Below, piece by piece: positions 35,604 through 44,611 of a DNA stretch of 64,000 nucleotides. A model generated the notes under the pieces. The model was not told the DNA's origin, ran no database searches, and saw nothing but the letters and a program-made list of their open reading frames with translations. A program made the translations under genes and the position numbers. Source of the stretch: Bacteroidota bacterium (GTDB lineage: Bacteria; Bacteroidota; Bacteroidia; Chitinophagales; Chitinophagaceae); contig JAGWUV010000024.1 in the NCBI GenBank assembly GCA_028875875.1, positions 1-64,000 on the forward strand. The letters are read 5' to 3'. How positions within the stretch are numbered: position 1 is the first letter of the stretch; every line of letters begins with the position of its first letter.

Positions 35604-36784
35604 TGATGCTGCCGCTTGAAATAAAACGTAAACAGATAAAATACTATTCTTATAAAATGGTAAGATAACCATCGAACAAATTGTTTGATGATGTTATTGG
35701 TTTTTACATGATGCTCTTGTGTGATGCGGATACAATCATTAACCATGATGGCTTCTAAGGAATTTCTTACATGAGTAGAAAAAGCAGCATTCCGTACATC
35801 CAGGTTTAACTCAATACTGGCATAGGCACTGATGTTATTTACATTGTACGACCCTATTGTTGCCCAAGCATCATCACATACGGCAATCTTTCCGTGCAAT
35901 ACATTTTTTTGATACTCGTATAATTCAATCCCTTTTCTTAACAACCAGTCGTACAACCATCTTTCTGCATATTTGGCCATCATCACGTCAGATGTACCTG
36001 CAGCGATCACTCTTATAGAAACACCTCTTTTTAACGCCAGTACCATTTGCTTTCGTATCAACTTACCGGGTAAAAAATAGCTTGATAAAATGGTTACCTG
36101 CGATTGTGCGGTTCGTAACATTTCAACATAAGTAGAAGAGATCTCGTTTTTTCTTCTCACCCAATCATTACGCCGCATACGTACATCACATTGCTCCGCT
36201 TCTGGAATATTAAAAGTAACCGGCGACCCGATACACAATGTGGGCCCCAGGTTCAATGCAAACCTTCCCCATGTTTTCCAGCAGAGCGTACACAATTCCT
36301 GAACGATCTCTCCTTCAACATACAAAGCAAAATCAAGCCATGCGGGAATATGATGAATATCATTATACCTGTCTGCTATATTCATTCCTCCTACCAATGC
36401 ATATTTAAGGTCAACCACAATTACTTTCTGATGCAAACGCCTGCCAAAATAAAAATGCATACTTCGGAATACCGGCTCAAAGAAACGGAACCTGATACCT
36501 GCACTCTTTAACTCCTGGATGAAGGATTTTGAGAGCGATTGTGAGGCATATCCATCCGCCAGCAGGAATACAGCTACTTTTCGATTCGCTGCTTCTTTTA
36601 AAGCATCCGCTATCATCCTGCCTGTTTCATCATCGCTAAAAATATATACCTGTATATGAATGATTTCTTTTGCCGAATGAATCAATTGCAAAAGCCTGCT
36701 AAAGTATTCGCTTCCGCTTCTTAGCAATTCAACCCTGTTATTGCTGTTATATTTTTTTGAGGATACTGATTTTTGAAATGGCAT
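35600..36784 (-). CDS. Phospholipase D-like protein, probable cardiolipin synthase
   Basis: 394 residues from the ATG at 36784 (MPFQKSVSSKKYNS); a GTG 11 codons upstream is less likely. Two HKD motifs are present: LHQKVIVVDLKYALVGGMN and LHGKIAVCDDAWATIGSYN, the paired catalytic sites of bacterial cardiolipin synthases and phosphatidyltransferases. It lacks the two N-terminal membrane helices of ClsA and so looks like the ClsB type; a hydrophobic stretch near the C-terminus (LSYHFIRIVFYLFTFYF) may attach it to the membrane. It converges with the YdjM-like gene (4-bp overlap). Confidence 0.87.
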   Translation of the reverse strand: MPFQKSVSSKKYNSNNRVELLRSGSEYFSRLLQLIHSAKEIIHIQVYIFSDDETGRMIADALKEAANRKVAVFLLADGYASQSLSKSFIQELKSAGIRFRFFEPVFRSMHFYFGRRLHQKVIVVDLKYALVGGMNIADRYNDIHHIPAWLDFALYVEGEIVQELCTLCWKTWGRFALNLGPTLCIGSPVTFNIPEAEQCDVRMRRNDWVRRKNEISSTYVEMLRTAQSQVTILSSYFLPGKLIRKQMVLALKRGVSIRVIAAGTSDVMMAKYAERWLYDWLLRKGIELYEYQKNVLHGKIAVCDDAWATIGSYNVNNISAYASIELNLDVRNAAFSTHVRNSLEAIMVNDCIRITQEHHVKTNNIIKQFVRWLSYHFIRIVFYLFTFYFKRQHH

Positions 36785-36984
36785 GATCAATGAATGAGCT
36801 GGTGAATCCCTAAACACAGTATAACCAAAATGCTTTTAAATATAAGCAAACACTTTCATTGTAAGCATGACGAGAATCAAGCAGTATGGTAATCCACATC
36901 ATTGATAAGGATCAAAATCTGTTCTTAATTAGACAACGATTTGAGAGGTACAACAAGAATGCCAGTATTTACAATATAAAAGTT

Positions 36985-37179
36985 ATGCCCATAAAAAAGA
37001 GGCCTGAAAAGCCTGTAAGCCCGTCAGAAGTACCGGGACCGGTAAGGAACCCAGAAATTGATCCTGATAATATACCTGAAAGCCCTGTGTTGCCGGAGGA
37101 AGAGCCCGATGTAATACCGGATGAGAATCCTTTTGAAACACCACCTACAGAGGTGCCGGTACCAGGCGAAGGACCTTAA
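36985..37179 (+). CDS. Small Pro/Glu-rich acidic protein
   Basis: 64 residues from the ATG at 36985 (MPIKKRPEKPVSPSEVP); the frame opens at 36886, but that added part looks unrelated. The whole mature sequence consists of Pro, Glu, Val and Asp in loose repeats (PEIDPDNIPESPVLPEEE, PFETPPTEVPVPGEGP) and is surely disordered. Similar short Pro/Glu-rich proteins are frequent in Chitinophagaceae, without known function. It heads a run of three tiny plus-strand genes. Confidence 0.55.
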   Translation: MPIKKRPEKPVSPSEVPGPVRNPEIDPDNIPESPVLPEEEPDVIPDENPFETPPTEVPVPGEGP

Positions 37180-37206
37180 TCAATTCTTCATTACAAAGCA
37201 TATCAC

Positions 37207-37377
37207 ATGAATATGAATATGGCCTATTTAGACAAAGCAAAATCAACCCTCTTACTCGGCTGGCTGATCAGTGTTGTATTGATTATACTAGGCTACAGGG
37301 TGATCAGGGATATTATTGTATTCATCCTGATGAAGATCTATGAATTTTTCATCCAGCAAAATCCATCACATCCATGA
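37207..37377 (+). CDS. 56-residue single-span membrane peptide
   Basis: A short frame from the ATG at 37207 to the TGA at 37375-37377 encodes 56 residues: a short polar start (MNMNMAYLDKAKST), one strong hydrophobic helix (LLLGWLISVVLIILGYRVI) and a second amphipathic one (DIIVFILMKIYEFFI). Its TGA overlaps the ATG of the next gene (ATGA at 37374-37377), which is good evidence that it is translated and coupled. It lies 27 bp after the Pro-rich gene. The function is unknown. Confidence 0.6.
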   Translation: MNMNMAYLDKAKSTLLLGWLISVVLIILGYRVIRDIIVFILMKIYEFFIQQNPSHP

Positions 37378-37781
37378 TCATAGAAATTCATGATAACAGA
37401 ACGCTTGATGAAATCACAAAACAGTTTTCAGAATATTATCCATTCCTGAAAATAGTGTTCTACGATGAACCGCATTACTGGCAGGAAGCATCAACGTTCA
37501 AACACCAACTGGCGCCGGACAAAAGCATTGGTGAAGTAAGAAAGAAAACTGCATCAACTTTAATGGAATTGCATCCATGGAATAAAACCGGATCAATAGA
37601 ACAGGAGTTTAGAAAACAGTTCGGCCTCAATGCACAGATATTCAGGAAAGAATGTAATATATGGCTGCAAACGATCGGTACAGATGAACTAACGTTAGAA
37701 GAACAAAATGAGAAAGGAAGGTTATCTATACAACATTTACTTGATAGTATCGATACCAATAGCCTGAACAATCATCCATAG
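37374..37781 (+). CDS. Conserved hypothetical protein of Bacteroidota
   Basis: A 135-residue soluble protein that I recognise only as a conserved Bacteroidota hypothetical. Features are MIIEIHDNRTLDEITKQFSEYYPFLKIVFYDEPH at the start, a middle segment with Ser/Glu-rich helices, and the conserved piece QFGLNAQIFRKECNIWLQT followed by TDELTLEEQNEKGR. The overall pattern suggests a beta-grasp-like N-terminus and a helical C-terminus. It is coupled by a 4-bp overlap to the membrane peptide gene, so the two proteins may work together at the membrane. Confidence 0.78.
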   Translation: MIIEIHDNRTLDEITKQFSEYYPFLKIVFYDEPHYWQEASTFKHQLAPDKSIGEVRKKTASTLMELHPWNKTGSIEQEFRKQFGLNAQIFRKECNIWLQTIGTDELTLEEQNEKGRLSIQHLLDSIDTNSLNNHP

Positions 37782-37822
37782 CTTTTTCATTTCAACTTTC
37801 ATTCTATCCCATGCGTACTATG

Positions 37823-38842
37823 CTAACCTGCCTGTAACTCATCTTTACCCAAACGTTTTACGGGATCTATGTAGGGCAGGTTAAATAACCTGTAGATTCC
37901 TTCTTCCGTTTCACCTGCCAGTCGTTTATTCGTATGCACATCATATACACCGTATTCATTGATCTTGCATCCTTTTCGTTTAGCCATTGATCTTAGCTGG
38001 ATATTATGTTCCTTCGATCCTGTGAAGTACAATAAAGCAGCACCGTATTCATCAGGATGCACAATTCTTATATCAGCCTGAACATCATTTTCAGTTAAAA
38101 TAACACTGGCTTTTGTTTCACCACTCGCTAAAACTTTTTTCACCTGCGGCAACTGCACAAACCTCCTGATGATCTTTTTCCAGTTACGTCGTTCGGCTGT
38201 TACAATGATATCAATATCACCTACCGTTTCCTTTTTTCTTCTTGCACTACCAGCCAGGCTTGCTTGTACAACACCCGGCATTTTTTCAACAAACCGCACT
38301 AATTCATTTCCTATTCTTTCTGCCAACTGTAAAGGCATCCGTTTATTTTCCTGCTTATCCAGCTTTAACACTTTCATCAGTGTATTGATCTTCTTTTCCC
38401 CAAAACCTTTGATAGCAGAAAGTTTACCCTGCTCCACCGCATGTATCAAATCATCCCTTGTGTTTACTTGTAAAGCATCATGCAAAGTTCTAACGGTGGC
38501 CGGACCTATGCCTTCTACATCCATTAACTCCAGTAAAGCAAAAGGAACCTGCTGCTTCAGTTTTTCAAAAGTTTGTATGCGGCCGGTATCAATGTATTCA
38601 ATGATCTTTCCGGCAATACGCTCTCCCACACCTTTCAACTCATCCAGCTTTTTTATATCATGCCCATATATATCTATGGGTTCAGTCATATTGCTTAATG
38701 TTTTGGAAGCTGTATCATAAGCAATGGCACGGAATCTTTCATCGGGTCCTAAATATTTATAACAGTCAGACATCTGTCTGAATATATGTGCCAGCTCCTT
38801 ATTATGCTGCAAAATGGTAGTGGATGAAAGCACTTGAGGCAT
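37823..38842 (-). CDS. PolX-type DNA polymerase lacking the PHP domain
   Basis: A 339-residue family X DNA polymerase. The N-terminal 8-kDa-like domain with two helix-hairpin-helix motifs (LKGVGERIAGKIIEYI, VEGIGPATVRTLHDAL, IKGFGEKKINTLM) is followed by the nucleotidyltransferase core with GSARRKKETVGDIDIIV (first two metal-binding Asp) and the third Asp in VQADIRIVHPDEYG. Bacterial PolX is normally about 570 residues with a C-terminal PHP nuclease; this protein ends at residue 339 just after the polymerase domain, so the exonuclease half is missing. It probably takes part in base-excision or gap-filling repair. Confidence 0.85.
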   Translation of the reverse strand: MPQVLSSTTILQHNKELAHIFRQMSDCYKYLGPDERFRAIAYDTASKTLSNMTEPIDIYGHDIKKLDELKGVGERIAGKIIEYIDTGRIQTFEKLKQQVPFALLELMDVEGIGPATVRTLHDALQVNTRDDLIHAVEQGKLSAIKGFGEKKINTLMKVLKLDKQENKRMPLQLAERIGNELVRFVEKMPGVVQASLAGSARRKKETVGDIDIIVTAERRNWKKIIRRFVQLPQVKKVLASGETKASVILTENDVQADIRIVHPDEYGAALLYFTGSKEHNIQLRSMAKRKGCKINEYGVYDVHTNKRLAGETEEGIYRLFNLPYIDPVKRLGKDELQAG

Positions 38843-38998
38843 ATTCCAGTTTATTACAAGGAATGAAAAAAAATCTATACTTCAAATGATAAGCATCATT
38901 GCTGTAATTGAATAAGAAAACTACATTTAGAAGCTATTAAAGAACCGTGTGGAAGGATTTCACAACCTGCTTTCAGTGAGCGAAAGAGCAGATTTAAT

Positions 38999-39826
38999 AT
39001 GCTGCAGATGGAAAAGAAAAAAGAAGTATATGGCTCCGTTCCCTCTCAAAAGAAACATCGTATAAGCAATAAGATTACCAATTTCTTTATCAGCATTTAC
39101 GGCATCTTTCAATTCATCAAGCGCTTTTTTAAAGAAGCATGGAGACCTCCCTACGAAGTTTCGGAAATTATTAAACAATGCTATAACGTAGGCTACAGGT
39201 CGTTAGCGCTTATATCCCTTACAGGTTTTATTATCGGCATTGTATTTACCAAACAATCCAGGCCTTCTTTGGCTTCTTTCGGCGCAACCTCATGGCTGCC
39301 TTCTTTAATAGGCATCGCTGTAATAAGAGCATTGGCACCATTAATTACAGCATTGATTGCAGCAGGAAAGATCGGCTCTAACATCGGTGCAGAACTGGGT
39401 TCTATGAAGGTAACAGAACAGATTGATGCCATGGAAGTATCGGCTACCAATCCTTTTAAATTTTTAGCTGTAAGTCGCATACTAGCCACCACACTAATGC
39501 TGCCGTTGCTTTCTTTTTATACGGCATTCATTGCTATGATCGGCTCTTTCTTTAATGTACATGCCAATGAAAGCACCAGCTTTACAGCATTTTTTAAAGA
39601 TGCTTTTATTCAAATTTCTTTCCTTGATCTGAATGCATCTATCATTAAAGCACTTGTATTCGGATTTACTATTGGTGTAACAGGTTGTTATAAGGGCTTT
39701 AATGCCACCAAAGGAACGGAGGGTGTTGGAAGGGCTGCCAATGAAGCAGTAGTGGTTTCTATGTTTCTTGTTTTTATAGAAGAAATGCTGATTGTACAGG
39801 TGGTAAATTATTTAAGAGGGATGTAA
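38999..39826 (+). CDS. mlaE: MlaE-type lipid ABC transporter permease
   Basis: A 275-residue permease of the MlaE/YrbE family. The hallmark runs are IGIAVIRALAPLITALIAAGKIGSNIGAELGSMKVTEQIDAM and the following cytoplasmic loop ATNPFKFLAVSRILATT, with five hydrophobic segments. It forms the membrane part of the MlaFEDB phospholipid transporter. The start may be the ATG at 38999 or 39008. The ATPase gene follows after 18 bp and the MCE protein after that, giving mlaE-mlaF-mlaD. A TACATTTA element about 70 bp upstream may be the promoter. Confidence 0.92.
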   Translation: MLQMEKKKEVYGSVPSQKKHRISNKITNFFISIYGIFQFIKRFFKEAWRPPYEVSEIIKQCYNVGYRSLALISLTGFIIGIVFTKQSRPSLASFGATSWLPSLIGIAVIRALAPLITALIAAGKIGSNIGAELGSMKVTEQIDAMEVSATNPFKFLAVSRILATTLMLPLLSFYTAFIAMIGSFFNVHANESTSFTAFFKDAFIQISFLDLNASIIKALVFGFTIGVTGCYKGFNATKGTEGVGRAANEAVVVSMFLVFIEEMLIVQVVNYLRGM

Positions 39827-39844
39827 GTAGTACAGGTAACTGTT

Positions 39845-40606
39845 ATGAACAAAGAAGAAGACATAATAATAGCTATTAATGATGTAGAAAAATCATTCAA
39901 CGGTATCAGTGTACTGAATGGCATTACCATAAATATTCATAAAGGAGAGAACGTTGCCATACTGGGAAGATCAGGGAGCGGAAAATCTGTACTTATAAAA
40001 ATCATTGCAGGGTTGCTTTTACCCGATAAGGGAAGTGTACATGTACTGGGCATGGAAGTAAATACCCTCAACGCAAGAGAGCTGCAACAACTGCGTTTAA
40101 AAATCGGCTTTTCTTTTCAAAGCAGTGCTTTGTATGATAGTATGACCGTAAAAGAAAATCTTCAATTTCCGCTGATCAGAAACAAAAGGCATCTTACCGG
40201 GAAAGAAGTAAATGAGGCGATCAATAATGTTTTAGAAAGTATCGGGTTGCTGGATACTTTACACAAAATGCCTGCAGAGTTATCCGGTGGACAACGCAAA
40301 CGTATAGGTATTGCACGAACACTGATACTAAACCCCGAGATCATGCTGTATGATGAGCCTACTTCCGGACTTGATCCCATTACCTGTGTTGAGATCAATC
40401 ATCTTATCAAACATGTACAGGAGCAGTATAATACCACATCCATCATCATTACACATGATCTTACCTGTGCCAAAACAACAGCAGATAATATTGCGATCAT
40501 AGCCGACGGAAAATTTGTGAGCCAGGGGAAGTTTAATGAAGTGTTCCATACTGCTGATAAAAGAGTAAAGGGATTTTATGACTATAATTTTATCACAATG
40601 AAATAA
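39845..40606 (+). CDS. mlaF: MlaF-type lipid ABC transporter ATPase
   Basis: A 253-residue ABC ATPase. Walker A is GRSGSGKSV near residue 40, the signature LSGGQRKRIGIARTL near residue 145, Walker B IMLYDEPTSGLDPIT, and the H-loop IIITHDLTCAK. The segment FSFQSSALYDSMTVKENLQFPL is the family's mark. It energises phospholipid movement between inner and outer membrane with MlaE and MlaD. It is 5 bp ahead of the mlaD-type gene. Confidence 0.93.
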   Translation: MNKEEDIIIAINDVEKSFNGISVLNGITINIHKGENVAILGRSGSGKSVLIKIIAGLLLPDKGSVHVLGMEVNTLNARELQQLRLKIGFSFQSSALYDSMTVKENLQFPLIRNKRHLTGKEVNEAINNVLESIGLLDTLHKMPAELSGGQRKRIGIARTLILNPEIMLYDEPTSGLDPITCVEINHLIKHVQEQYNTTSIIITHDLTCAKTTADNIAIIADGKFVSQGKFNEVFHTADKRVKGFYDYNFITMK

Positions 40607-40611
40607 TATTC

Positions 40612-41565
40612 ATGCGTAAGAAACATGCTATCATAGTAAGTGTTTTCATCTGCATTGCATTGATCATTTTAGTAACGGGCATCCTGCTTGTAGGAAATCA
40701 ACGTAACTCCTTCGTGAAAAAAGCAAGTATTAAAATCTTGTTCACTGATGTGTACGGTTTACAGGCAGGTAATAATGTTTGGTATTGTGGTGTTAAAATA
40801 GGTACAGTAAAGAATGTAACACTGCAACCCGGCCAACAAGTAGAAGTAACGTTGAATATTGATAAACATATACAAAACCTGATACATAAAGATTCCAAAG
40901 CAAAAATCAGCAGTGATGGATTTATAGGGAACAAGATAGTAGTGATTTATGGCGGAACGGATAATAGTCCTGCTATTGCGAATGAAGATTACCTCGCATC
41001 GGAAAAAGCAATCAGTACTGAAGAAATGCTTGCCACTTTACAAGTAAGCAATAAAAACCTGCTTACTATTACCAACAATATCAAATTAGTTAGCAACGAC
41101 CTGGTAAATGGCAAGGGAACGTTTGGTTTGCTATTGCACAGCCAACCCATGGCAGCTCAATTAAAACAAGCGGTTAGTAGTTTTAGATCTGCAGCAGCCA
41201 GGAGTAATGATCTTATGCAAAACCTAACTGTTTTCAGTGAACGGTTAAATGAAGATAGCAGTTCGCTCAATAAACTCATCACCGATACAACTATTTATAA
41301 AACGCTCACCCAAACCATTGACCATATAAAAGCAACAGTAAGCGTTGCCAATACTTTTATGAATCATTTAGAAACAGCCGGTGAGCAGTTACATTCGAAT
41401 GATAATACCGTTGGAACACTCCTTTCAGATGAGAAAACAGCAGAACAGGTTAAACGTATTATTGAGAACCTTGTATCGAGCAGTAAAAAGTTAGATGAAG
41501 ATCTTGAAGCATTACAACATAATATATTTTTCCGCGGATTTTTTAGAAAGAAAAATAAAAAATAA
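40612..41565 (+). CDS. mlaD: MlaD-type MCE lipid-binding protein
   Basis: A 317-residue protein with an N-terminal membrane anchor (MRKKHAIIVSVFICIALIILVTGILLVGN-type start) followed by the MCE domain at about residues 40-120: KILFTDVYGLQAGNNVWYCGVKIGTV and the SSDGFIGNKIVVIYGG end. A long helical tail with Ser/Asn-rich heptads (about 140-310) follows, typical of longer MCE proteins that form a needle or barrel across the periplasm. It completes the mlaEFD operon; no MlaB or MlaC homologue is present here. Confidence 0.92.
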   Translation: MRKKHAIIVSVFICIALIILVTGILLVGNQRNSFVKKASIKILFTDVYGLQAGNNVWYCGVKIGTVKNVTLQPGQQVEVTLNIDKHIQNLIHKDSKAKISSDGFIGNKIVVIYGGTDNSPAIANEDYLASEKAISTEEMLATLQVSNKNLLTITNNIKLVSNDLVNGKGTFGLLLHSQPMAAQLKQAVSSFRSAAARSNDLMQNLTVFSERLNEDSSSLNKLITDTTIYKTLTQTIDHIKATVSVANTFMNHLETAGEQLHSNDNTVGTLLSDEKTAEQVKRIIENLVSSSKKLDEDLEALQHNIFFRGFFRKKNKK

Positions 41566-41608
41566 CCATGCCTGTTACTGTAATGTTATACCAAACAAGC
41601 ATGGTTAT
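41562..41608 (+). terminator. Hairpin after the mlaEFD operon
   Basis: A 10-bp stem ATAACCATGC / GCATGGTTAT with a long loop overlaps the mlaD stop codon and can end both the mla operon and, from the other strand, the GH13 gene. T-run support is weak, hence a modest score. Confidence 0.4.
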
Positions 41609-41636
41609 CCTTTGCTATGATTAACGATGCAATTTT

Positions 41637-43358
41637 TTACAAACTGTAAACCACTGCTTCATAAGGACGCAACCTGGTAATCGCTGCTGAAGGAGCAGTA
41701 TAATTTCCTATCAATCGCCTGGCTTTATTCAACTGTAAATTACCCGCATTGAAAGAAGCTTCTTTAGTACTGAAGTTTAAAACGATCAGCATTTTTTTGC
41801 CATCAAGCTCTCTTGTATAAGCATAAACCGAAGGATTTTTCGCATCTACCAAAGTATATTTTCCATACACCAATACCAAGTTTTGTTTGCGAAGCTGAAC
41901 GATCTTTCTAAAATAATTCAATACGGAATTAGGATCCTTCTCCTCTACAGCTGCATTGATCTGTGTAAAATTCTTATTAACACTTATCCAGGGTGTACCT
42001 GTTGTAAAACCTGCATTCGCTGTATTATCCCATTGAAAAGGAGTTCGGCCATTATCCCTGCAGGAGAATTTCATCTTCTCCATAAATACCTGGAGGTTAC
42101 CTCCTGTAGATTGTTGGTACTTGTATTCATTTAACGTGGAAACATCCCTGTAATCTTCTATCTTATCAAAACGGATATTGGTCATACCTAATTCATCACC
42201 GTTATAATAATACGGGGTACCACGCATCGTCATGATGAAAGTAGTAAGCATTGTAGAAGACAATTCCCTGAAAGCCGGACTATCATTACCAAACCTGCTC
42301 ACCATTCTTGCCTGGTCGTGGTTAGCTAAAAAAATAGATAACCATCCTTTTTTAGCAAAAGCGCTATCCCACTTACTAAAAACTTTTTTCAACTGCAACA
42401 AACTATATCCATTAGGATATTTAGGAAGATCAACTGCCTCAAAAGCATACGCCATATTCAATTCCTTTCTATCGGCATCTACAAGATCATGTGCGTCCTG
42501 GAAAGAATTACCGGCTCCCTCAGCAACACTCATCACATCATACTTGCTGAACACTTCTTTATTCATCTCTTTTAAGTAATCATGCAAGTGCGGACCCATA
42601 GCGTAATACAAAACAAAGTTCTTTTCATAGCCTTTGGGGAAGGGAGGAAAAGTAGTGTCTTTAGCAGCGAACTGAAAGGCATCCAACCGAAAACCATCAA
42701 TACCTTTATCGGCCCAAAACTTCATGATATCATATACTTCTTTTCTAAGCTGCGGATTTTCCCAATTCAGATCGGGTTGCTTGCGGGAGAAATAATGCAG
42801 GTAATAGGCATTGGTAAGAGAATCGTATCTCCATGCATCGTGGTGCACATCAAATAAACTATAGCGTGGCGCAGGCTTGCCTCTTTCCGCATCCCACCAG
42901 TGGTAATAATTACGGTAAGGACTGGTTCTTGAACTGCGGCTTTGTTTAAACCATTCGTGTTCATCACTGCTATGATTTACTACCAGGTCCATCACCAGTT
43001 TTATTCCTCTTTCATGCATGCCTTTTAACAGTGCATCAAAATCTTCCATCGTTCCAAAATCTTTCATAATGTTGCGATAGTCGCTCACATCATAACCATT
43101 ATCATCGTTGGGAGAAGAATAAATAGGATTGAGCCAAACTACATTTACACCTAAACTTTTGATATAATCTAATTTGGAAATGATACCCTTCAGATCACCG
43201 ATACCATCGCCGTTACTGTCTTTAAAACTGCGGGGATAAATTTGATACACGATCGCTTCTTTCCACCAGGCTTTATCGGTTTGTCGTAACTGTGCATTTG
43301 TCTTTTGATGAAAGAAAAACAATAATGCAGCACCAATAAGCAGAAATCTTTTTTTCAC
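41637..43358 (-). CDS. Exported GH13 alpha-glucosidase-type enzyme
   Basis: 573 residues from a GTG at 43358 that opens a signal peptide (KKRFLLIGAALLFFFHQKTNAQ); upstream ATGs would put a polar extension of about 20 residues before it. The GH13 barrel motifs are DLVVNHSSDEHEWF (region I), GFRLDAFQFAAKD (region II with nucleophile Asp), SVAEGAG (region III acid Glu) and ANHDQARMVSRF (region IV). The opening WWKEAIVYQIYPRSFKDSNGDGIGDL marks the oligo-1,6-glucosidase/alpha-glucosidase subfamily. It should act in the periplasm on alpha-glucosides. No SusCD pair is near. Confidence 0.88.
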   Translation of the reverse strand: MKKRFLLIGAALLFFFHQKTNAQLRQTDKAWWKEAIVYQIYPRSFKDSNGDGIGDLKGIISKLDYIKSLGVNVVWLNPIYSSPNDDNGYDVSDYRNIMKDFGTMEDFDALLKGMHERGIKLVMDLVVNHSSDEHEWFKQSRSSRTSPYRNYYHWWDAERGKPAPRYSLFDVHHDAWRYDSLTNAYYLHYFSRKQPDLNWENPQLRKEVYDIMKFWADKGIDGFRLDAFQFAAKDTTFPPFPKGYEKNFVLYYAMGPHLHDYLKEMNKEVFSKYDVMSVAEGAGNSFQDAHDLVDADRKELNMAYAFEAVDLPKYPNGYSLLQLKKVFSKWDSAFAKKGWLSIFLANHDQARMVSRFGNDSPAFRELSSTMLTTFIMTMRGTPYYYNGDELGMTNIRFDKIEDYRDVSTLNEYKYQQSTGGNLQVFMEKMKFSCRDNGRTPFQWDNTANAGFTTGTPWISVNKNFTQINAAVEEKDPNSVLNYFRKIVQLRKQNLVLVYGKYTLVDAKNPSVYAYTRELDGKKMLIVLNFSTKEASFNAGNLQLNKARRLIGNYTAPSAAITRLRPYEAVVYSL

Positions 43359-43538
43359 ACAACAAGTTTTAATGATTGATAGGTTATCAATGATGCATGG
43401 GTTTTCCAGCATCATTGGCAATAAAAGTAAACGGAAGAAAATTGATTATAGCATCCACCTGTAAAATCTTAGGATAGAAAACGATTGCGGTGGAAATATT
43501 TAATGAAGCGGTGCTGCCTTTCGTTGCCGGAAAAGCAT

Positions 43539-43578
43539 AAAAACAGCTACAGGGGAATGATGTTATTCACCCTGTAGC
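43539..43578 (-). terminator. Intrinsic terminator after the RRM gene
   Basis: A 9-bp stem GCTACAGGG / CCCTGTAGC with a further inner GAAT/ATTC pairing is followed on the minus strand by a T-rich tail (GTTTTTAT), 40 bp after the RRM protein stop codon. Confidence 0.7.
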
Positions 43579-43617
43579 AAATATGTTGTAAGATAAAGCT
43601 GTGTATGGGTTGAGGGA

Positions 43618-43944
43618 TTACCTGAATCTGGGCCTGCTGTTACCACCGCCGCCGTTATAACCGCCCTGCCTTCCGCCACCGGAGTTACCGGATCTACCCG
43701 AAGGATTTTCTTCTGCCGGCTGCACTACTATTTTCTTTCCAAAGATGGAAACACCATTCAGCAAGTTCATTGCTTCAACGGCTTCTTCTTTCTTCAGCAT
43801 TTCAACAAAGCCGAAGCCTTTACTCTTACGGGTTTGCCTGTCGGTAATAACCTGGGCAAATTTTACTTCCCCGTACAGTTCAAACATTTCTTTTAAATCA
43901 ATCTCGTCAATGTCTCCGGATAATCCGGCCACAAAAAGTTTCAT
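43618..43944 (-). CDS. RRM-domain RNA-binding protein
   Basis: A 108-residue protein with one RNA-recognition motif (residues 1-80) and a Gly/Arg-rich tail (GRSGNSGGGRQGGYNGGG). RNP2 is LFVAGLSG at the N-terminus and RNP1 is KSKGFGFVEM. This architecture is the common single-RRM glycine-rich protein of Bacteroidota and cyanobacteria, thought to be an RNA chaperone for cold or stress. It is monocistronic with a leader region of about 200 bp upstream and its own terminator. Confidence 0.92.
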   Translation of the reverse strand: MKLFVAGLSGDIDEIDLKEMFELYGEVKFAQVITDRQTRKSKGFGFVEMLKKEEAVEAMNLLNGVSIFGKKIVVQPAEENPSGRSGNSGGGRQGGYNGGGGNSRPRFR

Positions 43945-44158
43945 ATCAGTTATTTAAGTACAACCACTGTACCTTTTACGGCACAAACGTGTAAAAAATG
44001 CAGCTTTTTCAATTATTATTTGAAAACAGGCTTGCTTACAGGCTGCAAATTGGTAAAACTAATTGACATTTTATATGAGAATTCCATAAAAGCACGAATT
44101 ATCATTGTTTTTTGGAGATTTATTAACCTTGACCACCGTATAATGCAACGCAGGTTAA

Positions 44159-44596
44159 TTAGTGCCTTTCTTTTTTAAGCGGTACCACAATAATGGGAAC
44201 AACAGAATGCCTGATGATATATTCGGCAGTGCTACCCGTTACCATATGCGATATCCCCGTTCTACCGTGTGTACCCATTACAATAAAAGTGCTATGCTTT
44301 GTGATGGATAATTCAATGATATCTTCTTTGGGATCACCAATAAAACAACTGATCTCTGTTGGCACATCCGGGTGGTTGGCCTTTATCTCTTCCAGTAACT
44401 GTAAGGCAATATTTTTCCTGGCCTCCCACTGGTTTTCAAACACCTGACCGGTATCTACCGGAACATAATCAATGTATTTATTGATCACGGTAGCAAGGGT
44501 AACCGTAGCATTAATTTTTCCCGCCAATGCAAAACCCACTTTTTCTACTTCCGGTGAGAACTCGCTAAAATCCAGTGCAATTAAAATATGATTCAT
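44159..44596 (-). CDS. Universal stress protein (UspA family)
   Basis: A 145-residue UspA-type protein: MNHILIALDFSEFSPEVEKVGFAL at the N-terminus and the nucleotide-binding motif GTHGRTGISHMVTGSTAEYIIRHS-type C-terminal segment (GxxGxxxxxxG then S). The motif indicates an ATP-binding member. It follows the MFS gene on the same strand with a 15-bp gap, so it may be co-transcribed with the TetR-regulated efflux genes. Confidence 0.9.
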   Translation of the reverse strand: MNHILIALDFSEFSPEVEKVGFALAGKINATVTLATVINKYIDYVPVDTGQVFENQWEARKNIALQLLEEIKANHPDVPTEISCFIGDPKEDIIELSITKHSTFIVMGTHGRTGISHMVTGSTAEYIIRHSVVPIIVVPLKKERH

Positions 44597-44611
44597 AATT
44601 ATTCCATTTAA

